A stretch of DNA of 16,617 nt from Odoribacter sp. (lineage in GTDB: Bacteria; Bacteroidota; Bacteroidia; Bacteroidales; Marinifilaceae): the NCBI GenBank assembly GCA_020024465.1, contig JAHHTT010000048.1, positions 1-16,617 of the forward strand. The letters run 5' to 3'. Position numbers and translations under genes: made by a program. The notes under the pieces were generated by a model. The model did no database searches and was not told where the DNA came from. It saw only the letters and a list, made by a program, of their open reading frames with translations. Positions 15,193 to 16,617 of the stretch are shown one piece after another. How positions within the stretch are numbered: the stretch's first letter is position 1; every line of letters begins with the position of its first letter.

Positions 15193-15723
15193 ATGGAAGA
15201 TTTTCAACACTTAGGATACAGTAAGGAGGTCTTGGAATTTGTAGCTGTCTGTAAAGAGTTTTGTGATTTTGTGGAAACCGCTCCTCAGATGCCGCGTAAG
15301 GAGTTTGTATTACGTTTGCAAAAGTTTATTCCTTTGATTTATTTAAAAGGTTCTCTTCTACCGATTAGCGAATCTGAAGGAATCGGTCTGACAGAAGATT
15401 TTGTTTCAGAAGATGATTATAATTATCTGTATGGCGAGTTGCACCGTATGTTGGGTGAATATGATGAATATCTGGAGGTTTTTGATGATAACATGCAATA
15501 TAGTGAATCGCCAGTAGTACATTCGATTGCCGAAAAAGTGTGTGATATCTACCAGGATTTGAAAAATTTTATTTCTTCATTTCGTTGTGGAATGCCGGAA
15601 GTCATAGAAGAAGCTTTGTGGCTGTTGAATAATAATTTTGAATTGTATTGGGGGAAAGCCTGTGTCGGTGTGTTGAGGGCAATTCATCATGTAGTTTTTG
15701 AGGTTCGAAGTGAAGAGAATTAA
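15193..15723 (+). CDS. DUF5063 domain protein, function unknown
   Basis: A 176-residue, mainly helical, acidic cytosolic protein without membrane segments or a signal peptide. It matches my recollection of the DUF5063 family, which in Bacteroidales lies directly upstream of a 3'-5' exonuclease gene. Typical-looking stretches are the helical QMPRKEFVLRLQKFIPLIYL (37-56) and EDDYNYLYGELHRMLGEYDE (73-92). The C-terminal WLLNNNFELYWGKACVGVLRAIHHV helix pair has several tryptophans and histidines. No catalytic motif is recognised. The exonuclease starts 10 nt after its stop, so the two are probably co-transcribed, and a partnership with the nuclease is an inference. It starts at ATG 15193 just after a terminator. 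Confidence 0.85.
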   Translation: MEDFQHLGYSKEVLEFVAVCKEFCDFVETAPQMPRKEFVLRLQKFIPLIYLKGSLLPISESEGIGLTEDFVSEDDYNYLYGELHRMLGEYDEYLEVFDDNMQYSESPVVHSIAEKVCDIYQDLKNFISSFRCGMPEVIEEALWLLNNNFELYWGKACVGVLRAIHHVVFEVRSEEN

Positions 15724-15733
15724 AAAAAATGAA

Positions 15734-16342
15734 ATGAAGTTCAAGCAAAGTATAACAAAAGAGGAAATCAAACAATTGCCTTTGTTTGTATATAAAGGTG
15801 AAATCGTGATTGTGGAGGATGAATCACAAATAGATGCAATTGTAAAATCTTTGAGAAAATATTCGCTTTTGGGTTTTGATACGGAGACAAGGCCATCTTT
15901 TCATAAGGGAGAAATGTATAAAGTGGGTTTGCTTCAATTAGCAACTTCGGAGATGGTCTATTTGTTCCGTCTGAATAAATGTGGTTTTTCTTCTTGTTTG
16001 CGTTCTTTGTTAGCAGATCCTGAAATTGTGAAAGTCGGGGTTGGAATTAGAGATGATATTCGTAACTTAAGAAAATTGAGGGATTTTGTGCCGGCTTCAT
16101 TTGTAGATTTGCAGGAATTTGCAGAAAAATTTGGAATTCTTGATAAATCTTTTTTGAGATTGATGGCCATTATTTTGGGTGTGAAAATTTCCAAAAGACA
16201 GCGAGTGACAAATTGGAATGCACCTCAATTGTCTGAAGGTCAGATTTATTATGCAGCAACAGATGCTTGGGGAGCACTAAAAATGTACCAATATCTACTA
16301 ACTTTAAAAGAAGATTCCGATAAGCTCCATGAATTTGGATAG
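15734..16342 (+). CDS. 3'-5' exonuclease, DEDDy family (RNase D-like domain)
   Basis: A 203-residue single-domain nuclease. The ATG at 15734 is chosen, 10 nt after DUF5063; an in-frame TTG at 15698 would overlap that gene. DEDDy residues are seen: FDTET gives D49 and E51, the GIRDDIRNL segment gives D108 (or D107), and YAATDAW gives Y173 and D177. These bind two metal ions for stepwise removal of 3' nucleotides. There is no HRDC domain, unlike full RNase D, nor a polymerase domain. The substrate (RNA or DNA) is not decided by sequence. The arrangement with DUF5063 upstream and SRP RNA and tRNA genes downstream would be compatible with an RNA-processing role, but that is inference. Confidence 0.9.
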   Translation: MKFKQSITKEEIKQLPLFVYKGEIVIVEDESQIDAIVKSLRKYSLLGFDTETRPSFHKGEMYKVGLLQLATSEMVYLFRLNKCGFSSCLRSLLADPEIVKVGVGIRDDIRNLRKLRDFVPASFVDLQEFAEKFGILDKSFLRLMAIILGVKISKRQRVTNWNAPQLSEGQIYYAATDAWGALKMYQYLLTLKEDSDKLHEFG

Positions 16343-16415
16343 CAGTTTTTATGCTCTTATATTCAGTAAGTTATTTGAAAGTTATAACTTTTGCGTATAA
16401 AAAATGCCTGAAAAG

Positions 16416-16446
16416 TTTGGCATCAAAATAACTTTTTGTACTTTTG
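16416..16446 (+). promoter_or_regulatory. Promoter of the SRP RNA gene
   Basis: TTTG at 16416-16419, a 19-nt spacer, TACTTTTG at 16439-16446, and the RNA body starting 6 nt later at 16452. This is the best full promoter match in the window and fixes the 5' end of the RNA well. Confidence 0.8.
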
Positions 16447-16451
16447 TGCTC

Positions 16452-16547
16452 GGGTAAGTCCTATGCGACCAGCTCCTACAGAATCCTCCAGGGTCGGAAG
16501 GCAGCAAAGGTATGTGGTCGTAGCGGTGCGACATAGTAAGCTTACCC
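16452..16547 (+). ncRNA. ffs: 4.5S-type signal recognition particle RNA
   Basis: A 96-nt small bacterial SRP RNA without an Alu domain. The ends pair perfectly (GGGTAAG with CTTACCC), and further pairing is seen between GCGACCA (16465-16471) and TGGTCGT (16515-16521). The conserved helix 8 apex is clear: CAGG (16489-16492), a GTC/GGC stem, the GGAA tetraloop (16496-16499) and AGCA (16503-16506), which together form the Ffh M-domain site. It has its own promoter, and its terminal stem runs into T's. Its protein partner Ffh and receptor FtsY are both in this window. Confidence 0.96.
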
Positions 16548-16552
16548 TTTTT
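16541..16552 (+). terminator. SRP RNA terminator
   Basis: The 3' strand of the SRP RNA terminal helix (CTTACCC) is directly followed by five T's at 16548-16552, so the mature RNA stem probably doubles as the terminator hairpin. The next tRNA begins 11 nt later and may depend on read-through or its own start. Confidence 0.6.
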
Positions 16553-16563
16553 ATAATCAAAAT

Positions 16564-16617
16564 GCCTCTTTAGCTCAGTTGGCCAGAGCACGTGATTTGT
16601 AATCTCGGGGTCGTTGG
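16564..16617 (+). tRNA. trnT: tRNA-Thr (TGT anticodon), cut by window end
   Basis: The first 54 nt of a tRNA: acceptor GCCTCTT, D arm GCTC/GAGC with loop AGTTGGCCA, and anticodon loop TTTGTAA giving anticodon TGT, which reads ACA and by wobble other ACN codons. The anticodon stem CGTGA/TCTCG has one T-T mismatch. The T arm and 3' acceptor strand lie beyond the window. It differs in sequence and anticodon from the tRNA-Thr at 15055. Confidence 0.92.

Noticed and set aside
15698..15700. TTG start for the exonuclease overlapping DUF5063
   Set aside because: The ATG at 15734 avoids the overlap and leaves a normal 10-nt gap.

Overview
The window looks like chromosomal housekeeping DNA from a member of the order Bacteroidales (phylum Bacteroidota). 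Four things point there. Promoters match the Bacteroidota sigma-ABfr pattern (TTTG, about 19-20 nt, TAnnTTTG). Several starts have A-rich leaders with no strong Shine-Dalgarno. There is a fused SpmA-SpmB protein and a DUF5063 plus DEDDy-exonuclease gene pair. The proteins and tRNAs have a Bacteroidales-like character. The family or genus cannot be fixed from the sequence alone. No phage, IS element, CRISPR array or plasmid gene was seen.

Layout. Positions 1-432 are AT-rich and hold no convincing gene. A minus-strand gene for an eight-helix membrane protein of unknown function (433-1338) ends at a strong hairpin and is divergent from everything to its right. On the plus strand follow a possible 25-codon hydrophobic small ORF, an ABC-F ATPase (1626-3569) and an RlmB-type 23S rRNA 2'-O-methyltransferase (3589-4335). 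A good promoter then drives a 224-residue protein with ACT-like repeats, ffh (SRP GTPase) and folD, ending at a perfect 24-nt palindromic terminator. Next come the spmAB fusion and an MnmA-family tRNA thiouridylase, then tRNA-Trp(CCA) and an MFS transporter.

The second half holds a tight operon of ftsY (SRP receptor), a low-molecular-weight tyrosine phosphatase and pbpC (penicillin-binding protein 1C), with gaps of 1 and 0 nt. It is followed by tRNA-Thr(CGT), a terminator, the DUF5063/exonuclease pair, the 4.5S SRP RNA with its own promoter and terminator, and a tRNA-Thr(TGT) cut by the window end.

The unifying theme is co-translational protein targeting and translation. The whole bacterial SRP core (Ffh, FtsY and the 4.5S RNA) is encoded within about 11.5 kb, mixed with tRNA genes, rRNA- and tRNA-modifying enzymes and an ABC-F ribosome factor. 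The promoter ahead of the ffh operon and the promoter of the SRP RNA share the same -33 tetramer and -7 octamer. I did not find a clearly new defence or mobile system. The best leads are the compact SRP locus with matching promoters, a terminator-like hairpin inside the start of pbpC, the uncharacterised ACT-like protein in front of ffh, and the small ORF upstream of the ABC-F gene.
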